Source: JBCCFW01 sp039029535 (GTDB lineage: Bacteria > Acidobacteriota > JBCCFW01). Taken from it: a DNA stretch of 17,411 nucleotides. This document shows, one piece after another, positions 1 through 6,729 of the stretch. Numbering within the stretch: the stretch's first letter is position 1; each line of letters starts with the position of its first letter. The stretch spans positions 1 through 17,411 of the forward strand of contig JBCCFW010000164.1 of assembly GCA_039029535.1 (NCBI GenBank). Direction: 5' to 3'. The notes beneath the pieces were generated by a model. That model did not search any database, was not told where the DNA came from, and saw only the letters and a program-made list of their open reading frames with translations. The translations under genes and the position numbers were made by a program.

Positions 1-75
1 GCCACGCACTCGCTTCTCTATCTATTACGTATGCGTGGGGAATGCCTCGATGGCAAGGTTTCCCAATATCTGAGG

Positions 76-87
<12 letters not shown>
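1..87. other. Unrelated lower-GC end segment replacing the rest of atpD
   Basis: Reading on from atpD on the minus strand, the expected beta-subunit sequence stops at about position 87. What follows has clearly lower GC, meets a TAA at 76-78 and has further stops near 22-27. It shows no protein similarity I recognise. It contains a 7-base inverted repeat, CCACGCA at 2-8 and TGCGTGG at 32-38, and the small palindrome TACGTA at 26-31. Because the F1 beta subunit is normally essential, a contig-end or chimeric-read artefact is more likely than a real insertion, but an insertion-element end cannot be excluded from this short piece. Confidence 0.55.
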
Positions 88-633
<546 letters not shown>

Positions 634-687
634 CTGAATGACCTCTTTACTTCGGAGCTGCGATGGGTGAGTCGCCGGAGCCGGCGC

Positions 688-1554
688 TCAACCCTCCAGG
701 GCGGCGGCGCCGGACACGATCTCGATGATCTCGGTCGTGATCGCGGCCTGACGCTTGCGGTTCATGATGAGGGTGAGCTTGTCGATCATCTCGGAGGCGT
801 TCTTGGTCGCCGTTTCCATGGCGACCATCCGGGCTCCCATCTCGGCCGCATAGGACTCGAGCAGGACCTGGTGAACGATGGTCTCGACCGAGCGCGGCAC
901 GATGGAGCCGAGGAGCTCGGCGGCCGAGGGCTCGTAGATGTAGTCGCCGGTCTCGGAGGCAGCCGCCTCGTCGCCGTCGTCCTGACCGGCCGGGAGCAGG
1001 CGCTCGACGACCAGGTCCTGGGCCATCACCGACTTGAAGCGGTTCGACACGACGAGAACCTCGTCGTAGCCGTCGTCCAGGAAGCCCTGAATCAACGAGT
1101 GCGCCACGGCACGCGTGTTCTCCGGGCTCAGGTCGCGCAGGACGTCCGCGTGATGCTTGCGGACCTCCCAGGAGCGCGACTTGAAGAAGTCGGCGGCCTT
1201 CTTCCCGCAGATCTCGAGGTGGACCTCACGGTCCGAACGCTCCTTGAGAGCATTCATCGCGCCCTTGAGCAGGTTCGCGTTGAAGCCCCCGCAGAGACCG
1301 CGGTCGGAAGAGACGACCAGCATGAGGGTCTTGTTGCCGTCTCGCTCCTGCAGGAGCGGATGGCTGACCTCGCCAGCGGCCGACTTGAGCTTGCCGAGCA
1401 GGGACTTGACGCCGGCAGCGTAAGGACGCGCCCGCTCCATGGTCTCTTGAGCCTTGCGCAGCTTGGAGGCCGCGACCAGCTTCATCGCCCGGGTGATCTG
1501 CTTGGTGGATTGGACCGAACGGATGCGCCGTCTCAGGTCCCGAATGCTCGCCAT
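688..1554 (-). CDS. atpG: ATP synthase F1 subunit gamma
   Basis: Gamma subunit, the rotor shaft of F1 that couples proton flow to conformational change in the alpha3beta3 ring. At 288 residues it has the usual length. The N-terminal signature MASIRDLRRRIRSVQSTKQI, continuing through TRAMKLVAASK, and the C-terminal helix (KRQAAITTEIIEIVSGAAAL, residues 267-286) form the coiled-coil shaft and are both intact. The central Rossmann-like part includes SSDRGLCGGFNANL. The ATG at 1552-1554 has GAGGA about seven bases upstream. It lies between atpA (31-base gap) and atpD (54-base gap) in the standard F1 order. Nothing unusual was seen. Confidence 0.97.
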   Translation of the reverse strand: MASIRDLRRRIRSVQSTKQITRAMKLVAASKLRKAQETMERARPYAAGVKSLLGKLKSAAGEVSHPLLQERDGNKTLMLVVSSDRGLCGGFNANLLKGAMNALKERSDREVHLEICGKKAADFFKSRSWEVRKHHADVLRDLSPENTRAVAHSLIQGFLDDGYDEVLVVSNRFKSVMAQDLVVERLLPAGQDDGDEAAASETGDYIYEPSAAELLGSIVPRSVETIVHQVLLESYAAEMGARMVAMETATKNASEMIDKLTLIMNRKRQAAITTEIIEIVSGAAALEG

Positions 1555-1585
1555 CGTTCGTCCTCAGGCCTCGGCCGGAAGGGGT

Positions 1586-3121
1586 TCAGGAAGCCTTGGC
1601 GGACTGGGTGCTGCGGAAGGTCGCCACGTAGTCCTTGAGAGCGGCCACCGCACGGTCGGCGAAGTCGCCCTTCTTGAGGTCGGGCTTCTTGTCGCGGAGC
1701 TCGTTCATCAGGTCGCCGCAGCTCGCGTCGAGATACTCGTAGAGCCCCTGCTCGAAGTCGGCGAGCTGGGTGAGCTCGAACTCGTCGAGCAGGCCGCGGG
1801 TGCCGGCCACGATGAGCATGGCCTGCTTCTCCCAGGAGAGAGGCTGATACTGCGGCTGCTTGAGGATCTCGACGAGCCGCTCACCACGGTCGAGCTGGGC
1901 CTGGGTGGCCTTGTCGAGGTCGGCGCCGAACTGCGCGAAGGCAGCGAGCTCGCGGTAGGAAGCCAGGTCGAGACGGAGCGTGCCGGCGACCGACTTCATC
2001 GACTTGGTCTGGGCGTTGCCGCCCACGCGCGAGACCGAGATGCCGACGTTCACCGCCGGGCGGATGTTCTGGAAGAACAGGTCCGACTGGAGGTAGATCT
2101 GGCCGTCGGTGATCGAGATGACGTTGGTCGGGATGTACGCCGAGACGTCACCGGCCTGGGTCTCGATGACCGGGAGCGCCGTGAGGCTGCCGCCGCCCTT
2201 CTCGTCACTGAGCTTCGAGGCGCGCTCGAGCAGCCGCGAGTGGAGGTAGAAGACGTCACCCGGGTAGGCCTCGCGACCCGGCGGACGACGCAGGGTGAGC
2301 GAGAGCTCACGGTAGGCCGCGGCCTGCTTGGTGAGATCGTCGTAGACGACCAGCGAGTGACGGCCGCTGTCGCGGAAGTATTCGCCGAGGGCGCAGCCCG
2401 CGTAGGGCGCGAGGTAGAGCAGCGGGGCCGGCTCGGAAGCCGTCGCCGCAACCACGATGGTGTGGTCCATGGCGCCGTACTTCTCGAGGGTGCCGACGAC
2501 CTGCGCCACCGTCGACCGCTTCTGGCCGATGGCGACGTAGATGCAGATGACCCCGGAGTCCTTCTGGTTGATGATCGCGTCGATGGCCACCGCCGACTTG
2601 CCGGTGCGGCGGTCGCCGATGATCAGCTCACGCTGACCACGGCCGACCGGGATCATCGCGTCGATGGCCTTGATGCCGGTCTGCATCGGCTCGGTCACCG
2701 GCTTGCGGTCGATGACGCCGGGGGCGACGACCTCGAGAGGGTTGCTCTCGGTGGTCGCGATGGGGCCCTTGCCGTCGATGGGCTGACCCAGCGAGTTCAC
2801 GACGCGACCGACCATCGCGTCGCCGACGGGGATGGCCATGACCTGCCCGGAGCGCTCGACCGAGGCACCCTCGCGGATCTCGGTGGTGTCGCCCATGAGG
2901 ACGCAACCGACCGAGTCTTCCTCGAGGTTGAAGGCGAGGCCCGTGACGCCGCCCTCGAAGTTGAGCATCTCGCCGTACATGACCTCATCGAGGCCGTGAA
3001 CCTGGGCGATGCCGTCACCGACACGGACGACGGTGCCCTTCTCCTTGCGGTCGGGGGAAGAGTCGAAGCCCTCGATCTTCTGCCGGAGAATCTGGCTGAT
3101 TTCGCTGGCACTGATGCTCAT
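1586..3121 (-). CDS. atpA: ATP synthase F1 subunit alpha
   Basis: Non-catalytic nucleotide-binding alpha subunit of F1 ATP synthase. Its 511 residues match the family length. The P-loop reads GDRRTGKS at residues 169-176, where most homologues have GDRQTGKT, so two positions are conservatively changed and Lys175 is kept. The Walker B region LVVYDDLTK has its acidic pair at Asp261-Asp262. The arginine finger that reaches into the beta catalytic site is in ISVSRVGGNAQ, Arg365. The start ATG (3119-3121) lies only two bases after the atpH stop codon, so translation is probably coupled. A 31-base gap separates it from atpG. Confidence 0.97.
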   Translation of the reverse strand: MSISASEISQILRQKIEGFDSSPDRKEKGTVVRVGDGIAQVHGLDEVMYGEMLNFEGGVTGLAFNLEEDSVGCVLMGDTTEIREGASVERSGQVMAIPVGDAMVGRVVNSLGQPIDGKGPIATTESNPLEVVAPGVIDRKPVTEPMQTGIKAIDAMIPVGRGQRELIIGDRRTGKSAVAIDAIINQKDSGVICIYVAIGQKRSTVAQVVGTLEKYGAMDHTIVVAATASEPAPLLYLAPYAGCALGEYFRDSGRHSLVVYDDLTKQAAAYRELSLTLRRPPGREAYPGDVFYLHSRLLERASKLSDEKGGGSLTALPVIETQAGDVSAYIPTNVISITDGQIYLQSDLFFQNIRPAVNVGISVSRVGGNAQTKSMKSVAGTLRLDLASYRELAAFAQFGADLDKATQAQLDRGERLVEILKQPQYQPLSWEKQAMLIVAGTRGLLDEFELTQLADFEQGLYEYLDASCGDLMNELRDKKPDLKKGDFADRAVAALKDYVATFRSTQSAKAS

Positions 3122-3123
3122 CG

Positions 3124-3669
3124 CTACTCCGATGCGAGTTGTTCGCGCAGCCTTGAGAGCTGGCTCTTGAGACTTCCGTCATGGACGACGGAGCCGACCT
3201 CGGTCACGACGCCGGCGATCAGGGATGGGTCTTCCTCGACGAGGAGCTCGACGTTCTTGGCAGACGTCAGCTCCGCGACGGCTTTCTTGAGGCTCTCGAG
3301 CTGGTCCGCCGGCAGGGCGCGGGCGGTTCGCACGGTGGCCTGAACGACGCCACTGGCCTTGCGCAGCTCATCGGCGTGCCCCTCGACGACTTCGTCGAGG
3401 AGACCGAAGCCACGGTTCTCGGCCAGGAGCTGAATGAAGTTGGCGACCGGCTCCGACCACGAGTGACCGGAGAGGAGGCCACGCACGAGATCACCCTGTC
3501 GCTGACTGGTCGAGGCGGGTGCCTCGAGGATCATCTTCGCGACGGGCTGCTCCGCGAGGTAGCCGGCCAAGCCCTCGAGCTCGGCCTGCACCTGATCGGC
3601 GAGACCGCGCTCGGTCGAGACCTGGGCCAGGGCGCGGGCGTATCGCCTCGCCTTCGAACCGACGTGCAT
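3124..3669 (-). CDS. atpH: ATP synthase F1 subunit delta
   Basis: Delta subunit (OSCP homologue), which ties the top of the alpha3beta3 head to the peripheral b/b' stalk. The 181-residue length is typical. The N-terminal helical domain begins with KARRYARALAQVSTERG (residues 6-22). The C-terminal end carries the conserved VVHDGSLKSQLSRLREQLA pattern (about residues 161-179). The start at ATG 3667-3669 places the family signature ARRYARAL at its usual distance from the N-terminus. Its stop is two bases from the atpA start, and a 30-base gap separates it from atpF upstream. Confidence 0.95.
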   Translation of the reverse strand: MHVGSKARRYARALAQVSTERGLADQVQAELEGLAGYLAEQPVAKMILEAPASTSQRQGDLVRGLLSGHSWSEPVANFIQLLAENRGFGLLDEVVEGHADELRKASGVVQATVRTARALPADQLESLKKAVAELTSAKNVELLVEEDPSLIAGVVTEVGSVVHDGSLKSQLSRLREQLASE

Positions 3670-3699
3670 GTCAGTGGCTCCCGGGGAGTTCGCTGGGGG

Positions 3700-4278
3700 T
3701 TAGGACGCCGCCTTCGTGAGGCCGTCGACGTACTGGTTGAAGAGACGACCGTGGTCGTCGTCCTTGAGCTCCTTCGAGAGGACCTGGGAGGCCATCTCGA
3801 CGGCCATGTCAGCCGCCTTCTCGCGCAGCTGACGCTCGGCGCCGGACTCGAGGTCGGCGGCCTGGCGCTCGGCCTGGGCGACGATGCGACCCGCCTCGGC
3901 CTCGGCCTCGGCGATGAGCCGCTCGCGCTCGGCGGCGGCGGTCTTCTCGGCGTCGGACCGGATCGTGCCGACCTCGGTCTCGACTTCCTTCAGGCGAGCG
4001 TCGATCTCGGCGAGCTTGGCCTCGGCCTCCTCGCGGGCGCGCTGGGCCGCCTGGAGGTCCTCGGCGATCTGCTTCTTCCGGCCGATGAAGTGAGCCTTGA
4101 TGCTCGGGCCGACCATGTAGGCGATGAAGCCGAAGAAGATGGCCGTGTTGACGATCTTCGCGATGAGGCTCGGCCCGTGGTGCTCACCGTCGCCCCCACC
4201 AGCGGCGAAGGCGCCGCTCGCGACCGCACAGGCGCTCAGGGTGAACAGGGCCTGCTTCAGGATGCGTCGGCGGCTCAT
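3700..4278 (-). CDS. atpF: ATP synthase Fo subunit b, with N-terminal leader
   Basis: One of two peripheral-stalk b-type subunits that hold the F1 head still against the rotor. The protein is 192 residues. It begins with a basic, hydrophobic leader ending in ASGAFAAGGGDGEHHG (about residues 21-36), looking like a signal peptide. The usual single membrane segment follows (about residues 42-58, VNTAIFFGFIAYMVGPS). Residues 65-165 are a long Ala/Glu/Arg-rich coiled coil, and the delta-binding end is at the C-terminus. The leader before the anchor is seen in b subunits of some Acidobacteriota and Deltaproteobacteria (family knowledge, from memory). Its ATG overlaps the atpF' stop as ATGA at 4275-4278. 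Confidence 0.93.
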   Translation of the reverse strand: MSRRRILKQALFTLSACAVASGAFAAGGGDGEHHGPSLIAKIVNTAIFFGFIAYMVGPSIKAHFIGRKKQIAEDLQAAQRAREEAEAKLAEIDARLKEVETEVGTIRSDAEKTAAAERERLIAEAEAEAGRIVAQAERQAADLESGAERQLREKAADMAVEMASQVLSKELKDDDHGRLFNQYVDGLTKAAS

Positions 4279-4742
4279 GCGACACCTCGACCGAGGAGAC
4301 GCGAGGCGATGCTGCGCGCCAGACCTTCCTGACCGGCTTCGAGCTCGCGGCCGACCTCGGCCTGCGCCTTCTCCAGGGCGGCCTCGGCGTCGGCGAGGGT
4401 CTTGGCGGCGGTGTCGCGCGCGGCATCGACGGCGACGCTGCGCTTCTCACCGGCCTCGGCGCGAGCGGAGTCGAGCTTGCTGAGGGCCTCGACGCGGGCG
4501 GCGGTGAGCCGCTCCTCGATCTCGCGCTCCTTGGCGGCGAGCTCGGAGTCGGAGCCGAGCTGGGCCTTCCGGCCCTCCTCGATCCGCTTGGCACGCTCCG
4601 CCAGCACCCCGAGCACCGGCTGGTACAAGAGCTTGTCCAGCGTGAAGCGCAGGATGAGGATGATCGCGATGATGTAAAGCATCTCCCACGGTCGAAATTC
4701 GAGCGGGAGACCTTCGAGGATCGGCTTGGTCAGGAAGTCCAT
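4275..4742 (-). CDS. atpF': ATP synthase Fo subunit b' (second b-type subunit)
   Basis: First gene of the ATP synthase operon and partner of atpF in a b/b' heterodimeric peripheral stalk. At 155 residues it has one membrane helix at about residues 19-36 (WEMLYIIAIILILRFTLD). An uninterrupted charged coiled coil runs to the end, and there is no leader peptide, unlike the b subunit. The closely spaced pair of different b-type genes supports b and b' rather than two copies of b. The ATG at 4740-4742 lies about 140 bases downstream of the predicted transcription start. The a and c subunit genes (atpB, atpE) are not upstream, so they must be encoded elsewhere, as in Geobacter and several other phyla. 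Confidence 0.9.
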   Translation of the reverse strand: MDFLTKPILEGLPLEFRPWEMLYIIAIILILRFTLDKLLYQPVLGVLAERAKRIEEGRKAQLGSDSELAAKEREIEERLTAARVEALSKLDSARAEAGEKRSVAVDAARDTAAKTLADAEAALEKAQAEVGRELEAGQEGLARSIASRLLGRGVA

Positions 4743-4888
4743 TCCAGGTCCTGAGCAGAAGCTGAGGGGGTGGGTCGGAGCGCAATCGCGAAACAGCCTC
4801 GGTGCCGCTCGGACTGGCGTGACCCAAACCCATGAATTTCAGCGAGTTACGTGACTCGTGAATCCACTTTCCAGGGAGGAAGCGCGTC

Positions 4889-4917
4889 AGCGTAACAGTG
4901 GCCACCTGCACTGTCAA
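4889..4917 (-). promoter_or_regulatory. Sigma-70-type promoter of the atp operon
   Basis: On the minus strand a perfect -35 box TTGACA (complement of 4912-4917) is followed after exactly 17 bases by TACGCT (complement of 4889-4894), which matches TATAAT at three of six positions, including the first two and the last. Transcription would start near 4882, giving an atp leader of about 140 bases. It is the best promoter match I found in the window and points at atpF'. Confidence 0.6.
4895..4914. repeat. Inverted repeat inside the atp promoter spacer
   Basis: ACAGTG at 4895-4900 and CACTGT at 4909-4914 are perfect inverted copies separated by eight bases. They fill the space between the -10 and -35 boxes and overlap the inner half of the -35. 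A dimeric regulator bound here would block RNA polymerase. The arms are short, so chance is possible. Confidence 0.3.
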
Positions 4918-5125
4918 CGAAGCGCGAGAGACGGATCTCACCGTGGGCCACTTCGCTCCTTCGAAGGCGTGTCGAGTCGCCCCGGCCCAGGCCCGAAAGG
5001 AGACCGCTCGTCTCGTCCTCCGTACATCTCTGACCGGTGAAGACGGGGCCGGCCGCCCAGCGGTGGACCGGCGACGTATCATCGACGTCTTCCCTTCGAA
5101 TGGAGCCCGACCGCGGCGGCGCGGC

Positions 5126-5130
5126 GGAGG
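5126..5130 (+). promoter_or_regulatory. Ribosome-binding site GGAGG for the sigma-factor gene
   Basis: GGAGG at 5126-5130 lies seven bases before a CTG at 5138-5140 that is in frame with the sigma factor. No ATG, GTG or TTG is at a suitable distance in that frame, and GC-rich codon use starts at about this point. This site is the main reason for choosing a CTG start. Confidence 0.45.
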
Positions 5131-5137
5131 TGGCGTC

Positions 5138-5998
5138 CTGAAAGCTGGTGAGTGCGACGAGCTGCGCTCGGCCGAGGCGGGGCCGAGCCAGCGATTCCTG
5201 GAGTGCTGCGACCGAGCCGACGTGCTCGGGGAGCACCGGGACGCCCTCTGGAGCGCCCACGCCCTCACCGAGACGGCCGCCGACGCGACCATCGAGGACG
5301 CCCTCGACGATTACCGGCATTGGCGGGAGTTCATCGAGGGCCTCGCCGGCGATGACCGGGCCGCGGCGGCCTTCGAGCGCTGCTGGCGTCAGCGCATCGG
5401 CCGGAGTCTCGGTCGACGCTTCGCTCCCGACCTCGTCGACGAGTTGCGCTCCCGCTTCTTCGTGCGGGTCCACCGGCTCGTCCCGAGCAACTTCCGCTGG
5501 CAGTGCCCGTTCACCGCCTACCTCCGAGCCAGCCTGGCCAACCTCGTCCGCGACGTCGTCGGCCAGCTCGCCCACCGGCAAGCCCGCGAGCGCAGCGAGG
5601 ACGGCGCCGACCTGGACGCCCTCCCCTCCGCCGTCCGCTCGCCGGAAGCCACCCTCCTGGCGGAGGAGCGCGCGACGGCCCTCCGCCGGGTGCTCGGCTC
5701 GCTGCCGGCGCTGGATCGCCACGTGGTCCTGCGCATCCTTCTCGACGGTGAGTCGGGTCAAGACGTCGCGGCCTCGCTCGGGATGAAGCCCCAGGCCCTC
5801 TACATGAGACTCCACCGAGCCCGACGGAGGATCGGCGAGCTGCTCGAGCGACGAGGCTTCCTCGACGGTGAGCCTGGGGCCGATCGGGCGAAATCCGTGA
5901 GAAAACGGGCCGCCGGCGGTTCGTCAACAGGAGCGGTCCATTCCGACCGCGAGAGCTCCCCTCCCCGCTCCGGGGCGGGCGGACAGGAGATGACGTGA
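5138..5998 (+). CDS. ECF-like RNA polymerase sigma factor
   Basis: Sigma-70 family factor of extracytoplasmic-function size, about 286 residues from the proposed CTG start. A region 2-like segment spans about residues 78-142 (DELRSRFFVRVHRLV and PFTAYLRASLANLVRDVV). Region 4 spans about 172-236, with LPALDRHVVLRILLDGES and the helix-turn-helix GQDVAASLGMKPQALYMRLHRARRR. A low-complexity tail of about 45 residues follows. Start choice: GGAGG seven bases before CTG 5138, and coding-type base use from there on. In-frame alternatives are GTG 4898, which sits inside the atp promoter, and GTG 5222. The stop overlaps the next gene as GTGA, and the downstream zinc-finger protein is its likely partner. 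It probably directs transcription of its own operon or of an unseen regulon. Confidence 0.85.
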   Translation: MKAGECDELRSAEAGPSQRFLECCDRADVLGEHRDALWSAHALTETAADATIEDALDDYRHWREFIEGLAGDDRAAAAFERCWRQRIGRSLGRRFAPDLVDELRSRFFVRVHRLVPSNFRWQCPFTAYLRASLANLVRDVVGQLAHRQARERSEDGADLDALPSAVRSPEATLLAEERATALRRVLGSLPALDRHVVLRILLDGESGQDVAASLGMKPQALYMRLHRARRRIGELLERRGFLDGEPGADRAKSVRKRAAGGSSTGAVHSDRESSPPRSGAGGQEMT

Positions 5999-6729
5999 GC
6001 GAGCACGAGTCGGGTTCGTCGCAGCTCTCCGACGAGAGGCTCCGGGAACTGCTCCAGGCGGTGGAGCGGCCCTCATCCACGGCGGACTCCGCCTGCCCCG
6101 ACGAGCTCACCCTGGTCGCTCTCGCCGACGGACGACTGTCGGAGACCGAGCGCACTCGACTCGACGAGCACGTGGCCGCCTGTCCGGCCTGCGCCCTCTC
6201 CCTCGACGTCGTCGATGACGACGCCCTGCGATCCCCTCCTCGCCCCGCTGCCACGGCCCTCCTCGGACGCCTGACCGACGCGCTCCTCGACTTCCTGACT
6301 CCCGAGATGCCCAGCGGGCTGGCCTTCGCCGGCCGCGGCTCTCGCGGACGTCCCCAACCCGAGCTCGAGACGGCCCTGCTCGCCTATCGCGAGGAGCGCT
6401 TCGACGAAGCCCGCGAGGGCTTCGAAGCGACCCTCGCGGGCGGTGGCAAGACGGACCCGGCCCTCCACTTCTTTCTCGGCTCGTGTCTCCTTCACGAAGG
6501 TGAGACGGCATCGGCCCGCGACCACCTCGCGCAGGCGGTGAAGGCCCGACCTCGCCTCGGCGAGCAGCGCTGGCACCTCGCCCGCGCCGAGCTCACCCTG
6601 GGCCGCCTCACCGAGGCCTCCGAAGAGCTCGCCCGCTGCGCCCAGTTGCCGGGTCCCCACCGCGAGCAGGCCCGCGACCTCCACGTCGAGCTCGAGCGGC
6701 TGCGCTCCGACGAGGACGCACGACCCTGA
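5995..6729 (+). CDS. zf-HC2 zinc-finger protein with TPR-like repeats (putative anti-sigma factor)
   Basis: The 244-residue protein has an N-terminal zf-HC2 anti-sigma zinc-binding pattern, Cys34 then His59-x3-Cys63-x2-Cys66 (DEHVAACPAC). From about residue 122 to 220 it has alanine- and leucine-rich paired helices of TPR type (LLAYREERFDEAREGFEATL, HFFLGSCLLHEGETASARDHL, LAQAVKARPRLGEQRWHLAR). No transmembrane segment is visible, so it should be cytosolic, unlike classical membrane-bound anti-sigma factors. GTG 5995 overlaps the sigma stop (GTGA) and has AGGAG just upstream. From its position it is the likely antagonist of the sigma factor, and its TPR part could bind the TPR-CHAT protease encoded next. 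That interaction is inference. Confidence 0.82.
   Translation: MSEHESGSSQLSDERLRELLQAVERPSSTADSACPDELTLVALADGRLSETERTRLDEHVAACPACALSLDVVDDDALRSPPRPAATALLGRLTDALLDFLTPEMPSGLAFAGRGSRGRPQPELETALLAYREERFDEAREGFEATLAGGGKTDPALHFFLGSCLLHEGETASARDHLAQAVKARPRLGEQRWHLARAELTLGRLTEASEELARCAQLPGPHREQARDLHVELERLRSDEDARP

Larger units (their letters stand above)
4743..5137. other. Divergent intergenic region between atp and sigma-factor operons
   Basis: This 395-base stretch separates the two divergent operons, and I see no convincing gene in it. It holds the atp promoter (4889-4917), a 6-base inverted repeat inside that promoter (4895-4914), a near-palindrome CGAGTTACGTGACTCG at 4843-4858 in the atp leader, a perfect palindrome CCTTCGAAGG at 4958-4967, and a -10-like TATCAT at 5077-5082 on the plus strand without a clear -35 partner. 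A reading frame continuous with the sigma gene runs back to a GTG at 4898, but its codon use before about 5138 lacks the strong GC bias of the gene body. Confidence 0.6.

Noticed and set aside
25..60. Nanopore adapter remnant at the window start
   Set aside because: Only TTACGTAT and a nearby AAGGTT resemble adapter sequence as I remember it; the match is too short and the spacing differs.
5031..5082. Sigma-70 promoter for the sigma-factor operon using TATCAT at 5077
   Set aside because: No acceptable -35 box lies 16 to 18 bases upstream; kept only as a remark in the intergenic entry.
4898..5137. N-terminal extension of the sigma factor from GTG 4898
   Set aside because: The GTG lies inside the atp promoter, base use before about 5138 is not coding-like, and nothing in the extra 80 residues resembles a sigma factor.
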